Assembly: GCA_947172415.1 (NCBI GenBank)
Contig: OX359195.1
Coordinates: 6,609,501-6,673,500, forward strand
Length of the DNA: 64,000 nt
Direction of reading: 5' to 3'
From: Chondrosia reniformis
Taxonomy: Eukaryota; Porifera; Demospongiae; Chondrillida; Chondrillidae
The position numbers and the translations under genes are program-made. The notes under the pieces were generated by a model. The model searched no databases and was not told where the DNA came from. It saw only the letters and a list, made by a program, of their open reading frames with translations. Positions 22,494 through 33,234 of the stretch are shown here, one piece after another (position 1 is the stretch's first letter; every line of letters begins with the position of its first letter).

Positions 22494-22620
22494 GCAGTGG
22501 AGAAGCTTAAGGAGAAGGAGAAACTCTTGTATCATTCAAAGCTCTCACTAGGTTTAGTTCTCTATAGGCCTTTTACTCTGAATTAGATGTAGCATATTGA
22601 AAATGTTAGACTATTCATAT
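22494..22620 (+). repeat. dispersed repeat R1, copy 4
   Basis: Contains GGAGAAACTCTTGTATCATTC and then AAAGCTCTCACTAGGTTTAG, ending TTAGACTATTCAT. Confidence 0.8.
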
Positions 22621-23794
22621 ATGCTGCAGTGGCACTGTACTCATGTTCAAGATTGTATGGGCATTGAAGTTTAAATAACACTTTCTATTTGTGTATAAAA
22701 GGAGTCCTTTGCTATTCTTAGAGGACACATACACACTTCTAAAAGAATGTGTTGGTGTGTAGATGTGTATCAGTGGAGCTTGTGTCTATGAAATGGCATT
22801 TGAGGAATCTTACACTGATCAAATTATAACCAGAAGTCCCTGTGACTGGTGCTAATTAGATTAGAGTAATTCCACAAGCATCAACACTTAAGAGAACTGT
22901 ATGCAGTTATTGTGTGTCATGTAACACCATTGCTTCTGGTATAATACATACATACGAGCTAGTGCATTCTGTGAGTGTGTCAAATTTCTCTAATGTTCAC
23001 AGGATAATCAAGTATATATGCATATATATACAGTGAGTGACACTTGCCAAATCCAGTCACCCACAGGACCTAATTTACCTGGCTGTATTAGACAAGTGAC
23101 CAGATTATCTATACATAACAATGCATAGTTGAAATTTTGGGATTTGTTTGAAGTGTCCAGTTTAGGCAAGTGATCATTCATACTGGTACCAATGTGTGTG
23201 GATTTTCAGGCCATAAGCATGTGTACACAATAGTGTGTGTAAGAGATTAATTACTCTTCCAACCATGACAGTCCAACATTAGGATTGAATGCAGGCTATT
23301 TTGTATGCACTGCATATTGTAATGTACTAAAGTGTCTTATTCAAGGTGGCATCCACTGATAGTGGTTCTGTTTGTTAAAATAAAAACTTCTAGTTAGAGG
23401 TGGGGTTAACAAGGTGAATAGACTATTTAATGTGACTCTAAAGGCACTCTGATTTGATTGTTATGGATGAGCTTTCATTGTCACTCTGTGTGTGCCCTAC
23501 AGTAAATGCTCTGTTGTGGAATGGGAACATTGTCTTAAGCCTGCTTATTGTGTTAGGGTAATATTTTACTAGTGCCTTACTTAGAAAGATTGTCTTTTTT
23601 GGAAACCTCCAAGTGCACCAATAGCCTTTATCTGATACAGTCATTTCCTTATGTCATAGTATTGGTTTAATTACTGGTGAGAAGGTGCTGTAATGATCTA
23701 GTTGATGGCAACTGTAGAAGTACTGAAGTAGGAGCTGAGGAATTTGTACATTTTACAAGAAGTCTGACTGTCACAAGAAAACCATTTACACCAG

Positions 23795-24005
23795 AATCTG
23801 ATGATTCCTGGATGCTGTCCCAAGGTCTCTGATGATGAGTGGAATTCACAGAAACACCTGTCTGACCCCGTGGAGAATGAAGGAAGAGGAGGAGGAGAAA
23901 ACTCTTGTATCCTCGTCCAAAGCTCTTACTAGGTTTAGTTCTCTATATAGGCCTTTACTAGATGTAGCATGTAAGAAAAATGGTATATTAGGTTATTCAT
24001 GTACA
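23795..24005 (+). repeat. dispersed repeat R1, copy 5 (near full length)
   Basis: Contains the head GATGAGTGGAATTCACAGAAA, the A/G-rich tract, the core AAAGCTCTTACTAGGTTTAG and the end TTAGGTTATTCATGTACA. Confidence 0.8.
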
Positions 24006-24403
24006 GTAAAAGGTCTACTGAGATTGTCCAGTCGGTTTGTTGTGTATTGTATTGTATTCAGTCTAGCTTGCTATGTAATGTCTTGTTGTGACAAATGGAT
24101 GTGTATTTTTCATAGGCTTGCAACAAATCTTTGTCCTTTAATCTAATTAGTATTCTCTTTCAGCTCCTATTTTGTAAAAGATGTTGAGCTAATCGATTTA
24201 GGAAAGTCAAGCAATTAGTCAAATTGACCGTGATAAATTGAATCATAAAACAGATTCCACTAAATAAAGAGATATACACAGATATAGCCACAGATATAGC
24301 AGTTTAGGTTCAGGTGTTTATTTTGTGCACCGTTGATAACACAGTGAGTAAGAGACCTCTCCTAGGCCCTATTTAAAGATTTTGTCAGTCTTTCTCACAC
24401 TCT

Positions 24404-26333
24404 ATGTTGAGGGAGATGTTTAGAAAAGAGTCAAAGAGAAGTGCTAAGAGCAAGATTGTGAAAAGGAATAAGTTAATCTCAAAGAGCCCAAGCAGGCTTG
24501 AATTTGATAAAATCTCTTTCTCTGAGGTTACCACTCTGAATACCCTTTATGGCAAGAATAATAGCCTGGACTGGCTGAAGCAGGAGAAAGCTTTAATTGC
24601 CCTAAACTATACTCGCAGTCTGGAGGTTTGGCTGGTAAAGGCCAGAAATGCCATGTTGCAAGGCAATATTGATTCTGAAAATCCAATCTGTGATTTTGAA
24701 TTTGAATCCTTATTAGCAGATACGGAGAAAGAGATACAGTTTTACACTGAATTAACAGCCAAGCTCTACACACAAGTACCTTCTAGTGATCCAGGCCATA
24801 GTAGAGATAGACAAGCAGAGTCCAGTGATGTGAGTATGATAGATCCCTTCTGATCATTTTAGACTGTATACAAGCCAGTAGAACAGATTGACTTGATGTT
24901 TTAGGGTAGTACTTCATTTGGCTGTAATTAAATGTACATGTTTACAAATCCTGATTGGATTGATATTTTGTTTGTTGTGTAAATACTTGTGTATCTGGCT
25001 CTCTGTTACTGTAAGTGTCAGCCATTGTGGGGCCATAAGTATGCATTGGAGGTAATATTATTGATTCCATGGTAACCACCCACCACCACATAACTAAGTC
25101 AAAATAACTATAAAGTGAATTGTGTAGTTTTCAACATAGATAATATATACAATAGGTAACAATAGGAATGTTGATTGCACAATTATATTTATGGATAATC
25201 ACTAAAAATGTTTGTTAGTTTTACTAACTCACGTGAACAGTATAAGGTGATGTCTTATGTTGTCATAAGGTGTATGTGTATTCTTTCATCATTTCACAGC
25301 ATTGGTAGCTCACATGTATAGAATTACAAAATATATACATATAGATATGTCATAATTCTTAATAGTAGTAGACTTTTATATAATTTCATCTTCACTGTTA
25401 GATAATTGATAATTGTCACATGTATAGAATTACAAAATATATACATATAGATATGTCATAATTCTTAATAGTAGTAGACTTTTATATAATTTCATCTTCA
25501 CTGTTAGATAATTGAGGTCAGAACTGAAAAGGAGGAATCAGCTATAGCAAGCAGTTTACCAGAAAAGAAAGCTCCCAATTCATCAAAAGTTGCCGGAAGA
25601 GGAAGGCGGTGTACCTATTCAATTGGAAAGATGTTCAGTCGAATAAGGAGGAGTTTCAGTACACAAAGGGTTCAAGAGACTTCACGTGTAATAAGATCTG
25701 CCAGAGAATCCCAAGAACATTACAATAGGTTTGTGTTAATAAAGTTGTATAGTTCACATGCAGCTATAGACATGTTTACATCACACCCAGCTGTAAGCAT
25801 GTTTTATTACCATCACACACAGCTGTAAGCATGTTTTATTACCATCACATCCAGCTGTAAGCATGTTTTATTACCATCACACCCAGCTGTAAGCATGTTT
25901 TATTACCATCACACCCAGCTGTAAGCATGTTTTACCATCACACAAGGACTGTTAATAATTCTATAAATAGTTCTCAAATGAGTTTGTTTGCATTGTTCCT
26001 TGCAGCACAACAAGCACTGTTGATTCAGGTGTGTTTGCATCTCGTAGTGGCAGTCAATCTGAAAGTTGCATCAAACATCTTGAGCTCTGTATACAACAGG
26101 AGACACCAACAGAAGAGAAGCGGTGTTCATGGCTTGATCTAGGCTTTGAATCTCCCATTTCCCTTCGTTCACCAATAAGATTTTCCTTCAGTGAAATCTG
26201 GCCTCATCCTTTAGAGGACAAAAAGGAAAATCAGAGGTTGTACTATCAGAATGACCATCAAATGCCTGGCACTCAGGAGACACTTTCTCAATATTATCCC
26301 CATGTAGGAAAGGGAACTGTTCTGTATGTTTAA
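24404..26333 (+). CDS. uncharacterised 3-exon protein with a C-terminal PDZ-ligand-like end
   Basis: Exons 24404-24829, 25508-25728 and 26006-26333 give 324 aa. Not recognised. The N-terminus is strongly basic (RKESKRSAKSKIVKRNK). It is followed by a predicted helical stretch (NSLDWLKQEKALIALNYTRS) and an acidic segment. Exon 2 has a basic patch (VAGRGRRCTYSIGKMFSRIR). Exon 3 is rich in Ser and aromatics and ends GTVLYV, which fits a class II PDZ ligand (hydrophobic-x-hydrophobic). There is no signal peptide or membrane helix, so it is probably intracellular. The start follows from the first Met in frame, and no upstream coding exon was seen. The exon 2 acceptor lies in a duplicated block, so a second acceptor of the same sequence exists 106 bp upstream. 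Confidence 0.65.
25311..25514. repeat. 106-bp tandem duplication that includes a splice acceptor
   Basis: Copies start CACATGTATAGAATTACAAA at 25311 and 25417 and are virtually identical. Each ends with CACTGTTAG|ATAATTGA. The second copy's AG is the inferred acceptor of exon 2 of the 24404-26333 gene. Confidence 0.9.
25765..25936. repeat. 33-bp minisatellite, about 5 copies
   Basis: Unit core CAGCTGTAAGCATGTTTTAT plus TACCATCACACC, in intron 2 of the 24404-26333 gene. Confidence 0.9.
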
Positions 26334-26697
26334 CAACCAATGGCGTTCTGAAATATTTCAGATACCTTTATGGTGTGCTTTAACCTTTATGAACATATTG
26401 AGTTTTACTGCAATAACTTCCTATGTTTCTTTAATTATTACTATTTCCTATTAATGTGTAGTGATGCACCAAGAGAGAGTATTACTGCATCAATCATTAC
26501 TGAATATTCTATTATTAGATTAGATTTTCAAGCTAGAATGTATATTTATGTATCTAAAAGCCTTAAGGCAATTGCATAATTTTGTATATTGTTTACACGC
26601 CGACATTTTCAATTAAAAACCACATTTAGGTTATAAGGTGCACTTCGGCTAACCGCCGCCTGTCCTCTATACTACGAAACCGAAGGAGTGCGTAAAC

Positions 26698-27319
26698 ATG
26701 TCAAACTGGTCAAACGGTCTTTGCAGTTGTTTCAACGATTGCACCATTTGTAAGTCACGGTAATACGACAAATTGTGCCTTATATAGGAGCCTAACCGCA
26801 TCCATTTCCCTCCAAACAGGTCTTCTTTCATTCTTCGTTCCCTGCTACCAGGTTGGGAAAAATGCCGAGGCAGTTGGCGAAAACTGTCTTCTCTACGGGA
26901 TTCTCTACTGGTTCCTAATCGATCTTGGTCTTCACTGGGTAGTCCATTGTCAGGTCCGAGGGAAAATTCGACAGCAAAAGGGAATTGACGTAGGTTACGT
27001 TAGATACCCATTCCGTTATGTTTGAGATTCCTTATGCGAGGAAAAAGAGCTTTTATTAATCGAATCCTATCAAATATGTGTAGGACTTTTAAACATGCAA
27101 GCCTAGATGTATATATATAAACTTGTATTATAGGGGGTGGCTTATACAAGTGTGTAAAGAGGTTTTGTTAAGGGACTCTACTTGTGGTTGTTGTATTTCT
27201 GTTCCTAGGGCTCGGCAGTCTCCGACTGTCTCTATACCTTCTGCTGTGGTGAATGTGCTATAGCCCAGGAAGCACTGGAGTTGCAGGGAAGCGGTGGCCA
27301 ATCAATGAGCCGAGAATGA
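26698..27319 (+). CDS. PLAC8-family cysteine-rich protein, copy 1
   Basis: Exons 26698-26749, 26820-26989 and 27209-27319 give 110 aa. The protein starts MSNWSNGLCSCFNDCTICLL, then has a hydrophobic middle (YGILYWFLIDLGLHWVV). It ends with the family's signature Cys cluster, CCGECAIAQEALEL, which corresponds to CCxxCxLxQxxREL of PLAC8/onzin/cornifelin and plant FW2.2-type proteins. Family members are small, often membrane-associated, and linked to growth control or metal handling; no specific role can be set here. The length is typical (100-150 aa). Copy 1 is the most diverged of the three tandem genes and is four residues longer in exon 2. Confidence 0.88.
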
Positions 27320-27585
27320 AAAGAACTCGAGCCTGAAGCTTATATACCTTAACATTGTTCATAAATAGCTAAGAGTGCTTGGTCTTTTATAGAAAGAACA
27401 AGAGAAGCCTATATGTGTATCATATATAGTATTTACTTGAAATTGACATTTTACGCGGTTCATCCCAAAATATTATGGAGGGGTGGTACCGGAAACGAAA
27501 GTTGCTATAAAATAACACGTCATACCGTCCTAACCACCTCCCTGTACGTCCGAACAAGAAATTCGTCAAGAGTAAAAGAGAAGAC

Positions 27586-28040
27586 ATGTCTGACTGGTCA
27601 AATGGTCTTTGCAGTTGCTTCAATGACTGCACAATTTGTAAGTTGACCTTATCAAGGAAGCGTGTCAGTGATTAATGTGATTAATGTTATTATTTATCGT
27701 CCTAAAGGTCTGCTCTCCTTCTTCGTTCCTTGCTACCAGATCGGCAAGAACGCCGAGGCTGTAGGAGATAGTTGTATTCTGTGCTGTCTTCTCTACTGGT
27801 TCGTCTTCCCTGTCATCGTACAGTGCCAGATTCGAGGAAAGATTCGCCAGCAAAAAGGAATAGATGTAAGTGATTGCCTTGATTCCCTGTTGAGGAGTAG
27901 CAGTGACAATGTTTCTCTTTTATCTGTAGGGATCGGCAGTAGGGGATTGTCTGTATGCATGGTGTTGTGGCCCCTGTGCTCTCGCTCAGGAATCCCAGGA
28001 ATTGGCTGGATCTGGCGGGCAGTCCATGAGCAGAGAATAG
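27586..28040 (+). CDS. PLAC8-family cysteine-rich protein, copy 2
   Basis: Exons 27586-27637, 27708-27865 and 27930-28040 give 106 aa. It starts MSDWSNGLCSCFNDCTICLL, has a hydrophobic core CCLLYWFVFPVIVQ, and carries the Cys motif WCCGPCALAQESQELAG. Exon phases (1, 0) equal those of the other copies. Exon 3 is the same as that of copy 3 at the protein level, and exon 2 differs by only a few residues (WFVFP against WCVLP). This implies recent duplication or gene conversion. Confidence 0.9.
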
Positions 28041-28435
28041 ATAGGACTTTCATAGTGGATTAATATAGATGGTGCATGTTGTACAACATTATTCGATTGT
28101 AAAGTAGTCGTTATAGTTGTTTCATTGGAAATTGCGAGCAATTTGTTTTACATTACGTTATATGGAACCATAGACTTGGACGAGATGCATCTTCATACAG
28201 CATGTGTACGCTCTTCCTTAATTGAATTCATAAGGATAGAAACTCCAAAAATTCCGTTATGTATATCATTGAGAATTGACGATGAAAAGTAGGTCTACTA
28301 TATTTAGAAAAGGGGCGGTAGCTGTATACGGAGCATGCGCAGTAGGACTGGGTTACCTCCCACATTTTTGTCCTAGCCTCGTGTTGTTAACTTGCTTGTT
28401 TTTGAAGTAAATCCTTTGCAACCGAAGAATCCGAG

Positions 28436-28889
28436 ATGTCTGACTGGTCAAATGGTCTTTGCAGCTGTTTCAACGACTGCACTATCTGTAGGTTGCGTAT
28501 ATTTTACAATAACAAGCCAAATTCATTTTCGGTGCTTTTGTCCATCCAGGTCTGCTCTCCTTCTTCGTTCCTTGCTACCAGATTGGCAAGAACGCCGAGG
28601 CTGTAGGAGATAGTTGCATTCTGTGCTGTCTTCTCTACTGGTGCGTCTTGCCTGTCATCGTACAGTGCCAGATTCGAGGAAAGATTCGCCAGCAAAAAGG
28701 AATAGATGTAAGTGAAAGTGATTGCCTTGATTATCTATTGAGGGGTAGCAGTGATAATCTTTCTCTTTTTATCTGTAGGGATCGGCAGTAGGGGATTGTC
28801 TGTATGCATGGTGTTGTGGCCCCTGTGCTCTCGCTCAGGAATCCCAGGAATTGGCTGGATCTGGCGGGCAGTCCATGAGCAGAGAATAG
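28436..28889 (+). CDS. PLAC8-family cysteine-rich protein, copy 3
   Basis: Exons 28436-28487, 28550-28707 and 28779-28889 give 106 aa, with the same start MSDWSNGLCSCFNDCTICLL. The core reads CCLLYWCVLPVIVQ, and the Cys motif WCCGPCALAQESQELAG is unchanged from copy 2. Intron 1 differs fully from that of copy 2, while exon 2, intron 2 and exon 3 are nearly the same. That pattern fits conversion limited to the 3' part of the gene. Confidence 0.9.
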
Positions 28890-29704
28890 GGAATATCAGA
28901 TGGCGAAAGATGATATTGTATCTAACTGTAGATTTTAACTAGTTTCTAGCATAGTTGTTATGCATCCTTTCATTTATACAATGGAAGAGTAGATATAGAT
29001 AAAAGTTACATTTTGACTCAATGAGTAATTGTTGGAGTAACGGATCGAGAGAATGTAGCTATAAAGCGCTGCATTGCAATTCGTTTATGGCTGGATGCTG
29101 CGATGTCAGTGCGTAAAGCGAAACGTTTAGGGGTTTGTTGTATGCTACCATTATTAGGTAAGGCGCTGAGAAGCCAATTTTGTAAAAAATATGCACGCTG
29201 TTTCTTCGGAAGCTGCATCTTGCCAGTGAGTATCATTTAAATATCATCATACACTATTAGACAGCAGTGTTAGTTAGCATGTATTCATTAAGGTGTACTT
29301 CAGAAAAACATGATGTTTTCAGAGGCTAACTACTATTGTATGTAAGAGTTTAATTGAGCAAACTTATTTAGAAGACAAAAAGCATTACAGTAGCTTTACT
29401 TACATCATAGATATACAACTTCTATGCTTACATGATAGCACAATAGATTTTAAAAGGAATGACAAAAAATGAATACAGTAGGATGCTAGTCATATAAACA
29501 CTATATACGTTCGTCAATCTTGTGCAACTTTTTGGTTTGAGATACATATATATAAAAAACAAATAGCAAATGCAACATTTGATGTTTAATTGCCAAATGA
29601 AGGACAATGTATCTCTATATGTATATAATCATCAAAGCATACAATTGGCTCATACTGTGAAACACTAGTAGTATGGGTTATACTACCAATGAATAAGTAT
29701 AATG
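28890..29704. other. intergenic region with short Cys-rich ORFs
   Basis: No firm gene. Two overlapping small + ORFs are present. One at 29021-29116 starts MSNCWSNGSREC, resembling the MSxWSNGLC start of the PLAC8 genes just upstream. One at 29103-29240 (45 aa) carries VCCMLPLL and CKKYARCFFGSC. They could be a decayed fourth PLAC8 copy, but the alignment is too weak to call. Confidence 0.3.
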
Positions 29705-30772
29705 TTAAAATTGTGCAGTATAAGAATATTCTGACAATGATATGGCATCTTCTAGTGAGGGTAATCTATAGCTGAGACCCTTTTTCTTTACAATCCAATA
29801 AGATTCAATGATATTTCCTTCAGTACAAAAGTCGGGACATTTTTCCATTACATAATCACTGCTTAATAATAGATCGTGGCATGCCTTGCTTGCACGAATT
29901 TGCAGTGCTAATCCAGTATAGCAGAGATTGTGAACATGTTCTAACGTTTTTCCCAGCAGCTGATATCTCATTACACTAAACTTCTTTCCTTTATTCAAGC
30001 CCTCTTTAAGGCCAATAATTCCACCAATACATGGACCACTATGAAGAGCAATTCGTAACTGAAGCTGCCTTTTCTCTGGGGGCAACTTGTGTTCCTCACA
30101 TTTGGCTGAAGGTATTTTGATATTAACGGATAAACTTAATAGTTTCAGTGCTGTATCAGCCATACAAGATGCATTCTGCTTCCAGACCACCATTAAGTCC
30201 TTCTTAGACATAGACTGCATGCTGGCTTCTGCAGACACTCCGCATGCAGCTACGCAGCCATCTGGAGAGTGCTCTGGTATAAAAACATCAGGAAAATTAG
30301 TCGATTCTTCTATTATATGTTGAATTTCATTTACGAGAAAAACTGCATCTGTGGGTGATAAAGTAGATATAAGAGTAGAAAAGCCCACAACGTTACACTG
30401 CATGACTGTTATCATGGGATATGAAGTACATAAGGATTTCCCGCTAACACCGTCCTTATTCGGAACCATTCCTTTGAGAATGGCGAGTGGAAGCTCATTT
30501 AGCATTAATGATAAAGATTTATCCTTTTCTTCCTTCAGGTTCGTTTCACATCCTTCCAGACGCCTCTCAGTAGCTCTTAATTTTTCTCTAAGATGGTCGT
30601 TCTGATTCTGCAATTGCCGAATTTCTTCATTTATTTTCTCTTCTAGATCTGAGGACTGCTTCACTAAATGTTCGGTTTGTTGAAGTTCTTTCAGCTTTAA
30701 ATGTTCGACTTGGGCCTGTAGAAATTTGGAGGAGGGTTGGTGACCCTCCTGTGTACTAGCTCCTGTGCCCAT
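29705..30772 (-). CDS. coiled-coil protein with degraded class III nucleotide cyclase domain
   Basis: One exon, 355 aa. The N-terminus MGTGAST fits an N-myristoylation signal (Gly2, Ser6). A coiled coil of about 70 residues follows, then a linker (LMLNELPLAILKGMVPNK) like the helix before soluble guanylate cyclase catalytic domains. The cyclase fold then follows. VMQCNVVGFSTL stands for the usual FSDIVGFT, so the first metal-binding Asp is Asn. SPDGCVAACG keeps the second Asp. RIALHSGPCIGGIIG matches RIGIHSGxVxAGVVG. YQLLGKTLEHVHNL lacks the Asn and Arg needed for transition-state binding. Catalysis is therefore unlikely; a regulatory or pseudo-enzyme role is inferred. It is intronless among intron-rich neighbours, so it may be a retrocopy. 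Its start is 75 bp from that of RPL7 on the other strand. Confidence 0.8.
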   Translation of the reverse strand: MGTGASTQEGHQPSSKFLQAQVEHLKLKELQQTEHLVKQSSDLEEKINEEIRQLQNQNDHLREKLRATERRLEGCETNLKEEKDKSLSLMLNELPLAILKGMVPNKDGVSGKSLCTSYPMITVMQCNVVGFSTLISTLSPTDAVFLVNEIQHIIEESTNFPDVFIPEHSPDGCVAACGVSAEASMQSMSKKDLMVVWKQNASCMADTALKLLSLSVNIKIPSAKCEEHKLPPEKRQLQLRIALHSGPCIGGIIGLKEGLNKGKKFSVMRYQLLGKTLEHVHNLCYTGLALQIRASKACHDLLLSSDYVMEKCPDFCTEGNIIESYWIVKKKGLSYRLPSLEDAISLSEYSYTAQF

Positions 30773-30847
30773 CCCAACAATTGGTCACGCCCATGTTTGA
30801 GAAAAGCCAGGTAACGAATCACGTGATATTCCCTCGTGGTAGGCAAA
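30773..30847. promoter_or_regulatory. 75-bp divergent promoter, cyclase-like gene / RPL7
   Basis: The start codons at 30772 (-) and 30848 (+) are separated by 75 bases. A pyrimidine tract TTCCCTC at about 30828 on + could serve as the 5'-TOP start typical of ribosomal protein mRNAs. There is no TATA box. The shared promoter is inferred. Confidence 0.5.
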
Positions 30848-32689
30848 ATGGCAGATAAGGGGTAAGAAAGAATCGACGTAATTCTCCATTGTTGAAGGAC
30901 ATTTGCATTTTATTTCTTGAAAGAAATATTTCATAGATGCATTATTACGTTTATCCAGTAATATACCTATCTCAATTTCTTCTGTTAGGCAAGAACACCT
31001 CCCGACAGTTCCAGAAACTCTCTTGAAGAAAAGAAAGAGGCAAGCTGCTTTGAAGGAAGCAAGATCAAAAGCTAGATGGGCCGATAGAGAAGTATGCTGT
31101 CATTGTACACGTTTGGTTTTATGTGTATAAATGATTGGATTATATCCATAAACCATTTTTGACTCTAGGTTAAGCGACAGAATCGTCGCATCATTTTCAA
31201 GAGAGCTGAACAATATGTTAAGGAGTACAGGCGGCAAGAGAGAGATCTCATAAGGTTGAAGCGAGAGGCAAAAAAACATGACAATTACTACGTGCCTGCC
31301 GAGCCTAAACTTGCATTTGTTGTTAGAATCAGAGGGTGAGTCACATAACTCAATATTAACATTAGCGACGCAGTTGGAGTTTAAAGTGAAACAATACTGT
31401 AACTAGGTGTCAATTGATAAAAGACCAGGCTAGAAAGTAAAGTACCAAAGATTGTTTTTAAGGATAATTTTACTATGAATGAAGCTCTTTAAGGATGTTT
31501 TGCCCTTCTCTATATAAGACCAGTTCTAGTATGTTGGGGTGTGTGCTATGAGAGTATATATCTTCTTTCTTATTCAGTATAAATGGAGTTCACCCCCGTG
31601 TTAGAAAGATTTTGCAGCTGTTGCGATTGCGACAGATTAACAATGGAACCTTTATCAGGATCACCAAGGCAACAGTGAACATGTTAAAGCTGGTGGATCC
31701 ATACATAGCTTGGGGGTAGGTTGTGTAGAAGTATTCTCTAATGATATCATATCCTGTATGTCTACTTTTGTTAAACTTTATACTTTTAAATGTGTTTATG
31801 TCAACCACTGTATAATCTCTATTCTATGATTACAGCTATCCCAACTTGAAATCTGTAAGGGAGCTCATTTACAAGAGAGGCTTTGCTAAGGTGAATGCCC
31901 AGCGTTTAGCCATCAATGACAATAGCATTATTGAAAAACACCTTGGGAATAAAGGCATTATCTGCATAGAAGACTTAATTCATGAAATATACACTGTCGG
32001 TGAGTGCTATACAGATTACTTCAATGTTATAATAAGGAGACCCTTGTGGAAAAGGATCTTGCAAATTGCAGATAATTAAGAAGGAAAGATGAAAAAAATG
32101 CATAAATGTCCTTAAGACTCGTACTAGTTACTAATAGAAAAAGAAGAATAAGAAATAGAAAAAGATAAAGAAAAGACAAAGACTCCCAGGATCACTGATG
32201 AAGGGTGGAATTCCCAGAAACGGCTGTCTGACCCAGTGGAGAAGAAGATAAAAGAAGGGAAAAGAAGGAAGAAAAGACTCCTGTATCCTCATTCAAAGGC
32301 TCTCTTCAGGTTTAGTTCCCCTATAGGCTCTTTTACAGAATAGGCATATAGCATGTAGGAAAATGGTATCTTAGATTTTTCATATATCAAGTTCTTAAAA
32401 TTGTAAAAAAAAAAACCATTAAGGCTGTGAATATTAAAGACAACTGTAAGGGAATTAAAATTATCATGGTTTAGTTTGTTCATGTATACAGACAGACATA
32501 GGTAACAAGGAAGTTGTATTCTTGTATCCTGCAGGTCCCAACTTCAAGCAGGCAAACAGCTTTTTGTGGCCTTTTAAACTGAGAAATGCTAGGGGAGGTT
32601 TCCGACAGAAGACTAGACATTATCAAGAGGGTGGTGACCATGGCAACCGGGAAGAGCTCATTAATAATTTGATCAGAAAGATGACTTAG
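30848..32689 (+). CDS. RPL7: 60S ribosomal protein L7 (uL30)
   Basis: Six exons: 30848-30861, 30989-31091, 31169-31335, 31578-31715, 31836-31999 and 32535-32689, giving 246 aa (human 248). It starts [20 protein letters not shown]. The basic N-terminal extension is followed by [20 protein letters not shown], then [17 protein letters not shown] and a uL30 core, [17 protein letters not shown], and it ends [11 protein letters not shown]. These are diagnostic for eukaryotic L7, a large-subunit protein contacting 5S and 28S rRNA regions. Exon 1 codes only four and two-thirds codons. Intron 5 carries an R1 repeat. Introns of ribosomal protein genes often host snoRNAs, but no clear C/D pair was seen here. 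Confidence 0.97.
32185..32385 (+). repeat. dispersed repeat R1, copy 6 (RPL7 intron 5)
   Basis: Near full length: head GAAGGGTGGAATTCCCAGAA, A/G-rich tract, core AAGGCTCTCTTCAGGTTTAG, end TTAGATTTTTCAT. It is closest to copy 1, sharing the TTCAGG and CATGTAGGAAAATGG variants. Confidence 0.85.
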
Positions 32690-33234
32690 AATTCAATTTG
32701 TTGACTGAATCTGTTATATTGTATTGTTGGAAAGATGATAATTGGTTGGTGGATTGGCGTACCTATTAGGTATGGTCATGTGATTAGGGAGATTTCTACA
32801 TTTGTGTGAATAGGGATTAGGTTGTAGTTAGTATATGAAAAATTAGGAATTGAGAACGTATGGTAATTGTAGCTTGGAGTACTAATGGCAATAATCAGTT
32901 GCCCTGGGTTTAGTTCTCTTCATTGTCTTTACATCACTTTCACATACATAGCTCTTCTGTTTAGTTGTAAGCCTTAACTTGCTGATATATTGTTATTTTG
33001 TATTTATAAAAGTGAAGTGCAGTAACAGTTAATAAAAATGATACATATTGACATCCACTCAATTTCAAATGAGTAAGTGAAGTGATTCCAGGGCTTTTGT
33101 AGAGAGATGATGGTTTAGAGTAATATAAATCAGGAAAATATATAAATGACATAAAACAATGCTTCATGAAAAGATGGCTGCACTTTGATGATAAATAAAA
33201 TAAACACAAGACACAGTTAGGGACACACAAGACT
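32690..33234. other. 3' intergenic region between convergent genes
   Basis: RPL7 (+) and the ankyrin/SOCS-box gene (-) converge here. No ORF is supported. AATAAA-type signals occur (for example AATAAAA near 33193 and 33198) and may serve the 3' ends. Confidence 0.5.

Larger units (their letters stand above)
21876..24403. other. intergenic region with two R1 copies
   Basis: No gene is recognised in about 2.5 kb. R1 copies lie at 22494-22620 and 23795-24005. Short ORFs here (for example 23832-24146) run through R1 and are not considered genes. The last 150 bp before 24404 are the likely promoter and 5' UTR of the next gene. Confidence 0.6.

Noticed and set aside
31336-31577. snoRNA in an RPL7 intron
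   Set aside because: No convincing paired C and D boxes or H/ACA structure could be read by eye; a covariance-model search would decide.
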